NCBI RefSeq assembly: GCF_020905295.1
Contig: NZ_JAJJMM010000001.1
Location: forward strand, 4,836,001 to 4,900,000
DNA from: Flavobacterium piscisymbiosum
Lineage (GTDB): Bacteria; Bacteroidota; Bacteroidia; Flavobacteriales; Flavobacteriaceae
Direction: 5' to 3'
Length of the DNA stretch: 64,000 bases
Below are positions 62,701 to 64,000 of this stretch, piece by piece. The translations under genes were made by a program, and so were the position numbers. Below the pieces are notes generated by a model, which saw only the letters and a program-made list of their open reading frames with translations, searched no databases and was not told the DNA's origin. Numbering within the stretch: the stretch's first letter is position 1; each line of letters begins with the position of its first letter.

Positions 62701-62895
62701 AAGCGGAATTACGATACTTTTAAGTACAACGTCAGCATTGGCACCTGTATAACTTGCCGAAACGTTTACTGTAGGTGGAGCGATATCAGGATATTGAGAT
62801 ATAGGTAACTCAATAAGTCCTAAAACTCCCAGAATGACAATAATAACAGATATTACCGTCGAAAGTACAGGTCTTTGTATAAATATTTTAAACAT
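59728..62895 (-). CDS. RND efflux pump inner-membrane subunit (AcrB/HAE1 type)
   Basis: This 1055-residue protein has the full HAE1 layout: helix 1 near 10-28, a large periplasmic loop, helices 2-6, a second loop, and helices 8-12. Residues near 403-404 carry the proton-relay Asp pair (VDDAIVVVEAV). SYTGANADVVLKSI, PLEEQINGVENM and GVGDVTVFGAKDYSMRIWL are typical of AcrB/MexB homologues. The C-terminus ends with an acidic run (DGYDDDDDDEEVQL). It pumps hydrophobic or amphiphilic compounds out of the cell using the proton gradient, with the adaptor encoded 6 bp upstream and the channel downstream. Confidence 0.96.
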   Translation of the reverse strand: MFKIFIQRPVLSTVISVIIVILGVLGLIELPISQYPDIAPPTVNVSASYTGANADVVLKSIVIPLEEQINGVENMTYMTSTATNDGNASIKIFFKVGTNPDLAAVNVQNRVSRATSLLPVEVTQAGVTVTKSQSSNLVIFSLYSDDPAYDQTFLQNYAKINLVPQIQRVVGVGDVTVFGAKDYSMRIWLKPDIMQQYKLIPSDISAALAEQNIEAAPGKFGENGDQAFQYVIKYKGRLTSDKEFGDIIIKSVGNGQMLRLKDVAKVELGSLSYTSTIKTNGVESAAMAISQTPGSNARDVINNSKALIEEAAKIFPKGVKYTILVDVNENLDASIEKVIHTLIEAFILVFIVVFIFLQDFRSTLIPAIAVPVAIVGTFFFLNLFGFTINLLTLFAMVLAIGIVVDDAIVVVEAVHAKLDHGYKSSKKATIDAMDEISGAIISITLVMAAVFIPVTFITGSTGVFYKQFGITLAVAIILSAINALTLSPALCALLLKPHADDHKHKSFIQRFYTSFNVAFDNVTSKYKKSVQFLSVKKWIVLASIVIAGASLFYMMKTTPSAFVPAEDQGTVFANISLPPSASMERSDIIAKKVDSIAKTIPGVKNTLRIVGQNFTAGAGSAYSMVIVKLETWEKRDLSVNDVIGQLFAKTSGIREANIFFISPPTIQGFGQSGGFEFQLQDKGGHTTAEFFKVNTDFLEKLSKRPEIQYATTPFNPGFPQYMMDINLAKAKDAGVPVNTILSTMQGYYGGLYASNFNKFGKQYRVMIQASPEFRTNTEGLNKIFVRNSAGTMAPITEFVKMTRVFGPESISRFNLFSSIAITGAPNPGFSSGDAIKAIQEVAAEELPTGYGYEFSGLTREELASGSETIFIFILCLVFVYFLLSAQYESYILPFAVLLSIPFGLAGAYLFSIIFKLNSNIYLQISLIMLIGLLAKNGILIVEFALERRRKGMPIVQAAVEGAVARLRPILMTSFAFILGLVPLMFASGAGAVGNKSIGTGAVGGMLIGTILGVFVIPVLFIIFQTLQEKVSGPAKDGYDDDDDDEEVQLIEAHKE

Positions 62896-62901
62896 TTTTT
62901 C

Positions 62902-64000
62902 TTATTTTAAGTCAGCGTAAACCGTTTCCTGATTCTGATTTTGAGCTTTAATTTCGGTTCCTTCTTTTAAAGCAGCGACTCCTTCTAATACAATTTGATC
63001 ACCTGCTTTTAAGCCACTTGTTACAACATAGTAATTCCCTGCTGTGTTTTCAAGTTTAGCAATATTGACATTTTTTGTTTTTCCGTCTTTCCCTACAGTA
63101 ACAGCAAAGATTTTATCCTGAAGTTCGAATGTAGCGCTCTGAGGAATTAAGATAACATCTTTTACTTCATTCGGGATTCTAACAGTTGTACTACTTCCGC
63201 TTCTGATGATTCCTTTTGGATTAGGAAAACGCGCTCTGATATTTACCGAACCGGTTTCGGTATTAATAAGTCCGTTTACGGTTTCAATACGTCCTTTTTC
63301 AGGATAAGTTGAACCATCTGAAAGTAAAAGTGAAACGGCTGGCAATTGTTTGATTTTTTGTTCTAATGAAGTTCCCGTACCGCTTTGAGTAAAATTTAGC
63401 AAAGCTTTTTCGTTCATTGCAAAATAAGCAAAAACGTTTCCTATACTGGAAACTGTTGTAAGAGGTTCAGTTGTATTAGAACTCACCAAACTTCCTAAAC
63501 GAAACGGAATTGACCCTACAACTCCATTAACCGGACTTGTAACTGTAGTATATCCCAAATTGGTTTTGGCATTTACTAAAGCTGCATTTGCCTGAGCTAC
63601 TGATGCCAAAGCTGACTCATAAGTATATTGAGCCGATTCAAGATCGTATTTACTAATGATTCCTTTTTCTACCAGTGGCTTTACTTTATTTACCGCCAGT
63701 TTTGCTGAACTTAAATCTGCCTGAGCACTTTTTATACTTGCAGTTGCTGTACGAACTTGTTGCTCATATTCTGGTGCGCTGATTTTAAATAAAGGCTGCC
63801 CTGCTTTAACAACAGCACCTTCATCAACATAAATTTTATCGATATAACCTTCTACCCTAGGGCGAATTTCGATATTTTGCTGTCCCTGGATACTGGCAGG
63901 AAAGTCTGTATTTAATGTGGCTGATTTAGTCTCTAAAGTCAGCGTTTTATACTCTTTAACTTGTGGTGCACCTCCGGCCTGAGCCGATTTGTCATTTTTA
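62902..64000 (-). CDS. RND efflux periplasmic adaptor (HlyD/AcrA type), 5' partial
   Basis: The gene runs off the right end of the window; about 365 codons are present, without the signal peptide. Reading from the edge, the protein shows the biotinyl-lipoyl half IEIRPRVEGYIDKIYVDEGA, an alpha-hairpin (EYEQQVRTATASIKSAQADL, LVEKGIISKYDLESAQYTYE), the second lipoyl half VTSPVNGVVGSIPFRLGSLV, and a beta-barrel and membrane-proximal domain to the C-terminus. It joins the AcrB-type pump to the outer-membrane channel. It ends 6 bp before the pump gene, so all three are one operon. A regulator gene may lie just outside the window. Confidence 0.93.
   Translation of the reverse strand, partial: KNDKSAQAGGAPQVKEYKTLTLETKSATLNTDFPASIQGQQNIEIRPRVEGYIDKIYVDEGAVVKAGQPLFKISAPEYEQQVRTATASIKSAQADLSSAKLAVNKVKPLVEKGIISKYDLESAQYTYESALASVAQANAALVNAKTNLGYTTVTSPVNGVVGSIPFRLGSLVSSNTTEPLTTVSSIGNVFAYFAMNEKALLNFTQSGTGTSLEQKIKQLPAVSLLLSDGSTYPEKGRIETVNGLINTETGSVNIRARFPNPKGIIRSGSSTTVRIPNEVKDVILIPQSATFELQDKIFAVTVGKDGKTKNVNIAKLENTAGNYYVVTSGLKAGDQIVLEGVAALKEGTEIKAQNQNQETVYADLK

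Overview
The window looks like a chromosomal segment of a Flavobacterium-like Bacteroidota. The DNA is AT-rich. Several promoters fit the Bacteroidota -7 box TAnnTTTG rather than the E. coli -10. The gene content is typical of the group: a type IX secretion (T9SS) type B cargo with a PorP/SprF-like partner, SusC/SusD, FecI/FecR-type regulation, many TonB-dependent receptors and polysaccharide hydrolases. No rRNA, tRNA or CRISPR array was seen.

Layout. (1) 1-2757: intergenic repeats, a quinone-reductase/cupin gene pair, and a divergent HxlR-type thiol-sensor-like regulator. (2) 2758-16029: a PorP/SprF-like outer-membrane protein next to a 12.3-kb gene for a secreted 4096-residue protein with 31 tandem MBG-type repeats and a T9SS type B C-terminal signal. 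(3) 16654-29059: an iron/redox region with an ankyrin protein, a DUF2271 protein with a candidate flavinylation motif, a PepSY-flavodoxin-reductase fusion and ApbE, then (past an AraC/MFS pair and a MITE-like repeat) a TonB receptor and a DUF4374 lipoprotein. The last two, with the PepSY protein, match the parts of the Bacteroides XusABC xenosiderophore system. (4) 29359-30612: a DUF4272 protein. (5) 31149-44127: a carbohydrate region with GH28, a broken metallo-hydrolase, a LysR regulator, an operon on the minus strand (TonB receptor, GH3, esterase-like hydrolase, GH3), and a divergent Nudix-derived regulator with a degenerate Nudix box. (6) 44537-57437: ECF sigma factor, FecR anti-sigma factor, SusC with STN domain, SusD, ABC ATPase, a GldF/GldG-like fusion and a large M16 peptidase. 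The combination of receptor, ABC transporter and periplasmic M16 protease resembles in outline the Fus/PqqL protein-import systems of Proteobacteria and is the best candidate here for an undescribed system. (7) 57606-64000: a small His-tailed secreted protein and an RND efflux operon whose adaptor gene runs off the window.

The intergenic spaces are rich in structured repeats: a 274-bp element with perfect 45-bp terminal inverted repeats, a diverged second copy, two copies of a 33-bp perfect hairpin, a 155-bp cruciform, nested inverted repeats and two microsatellites. All functional statements rest on reading the sequence and on family knowledge; no database search was run.
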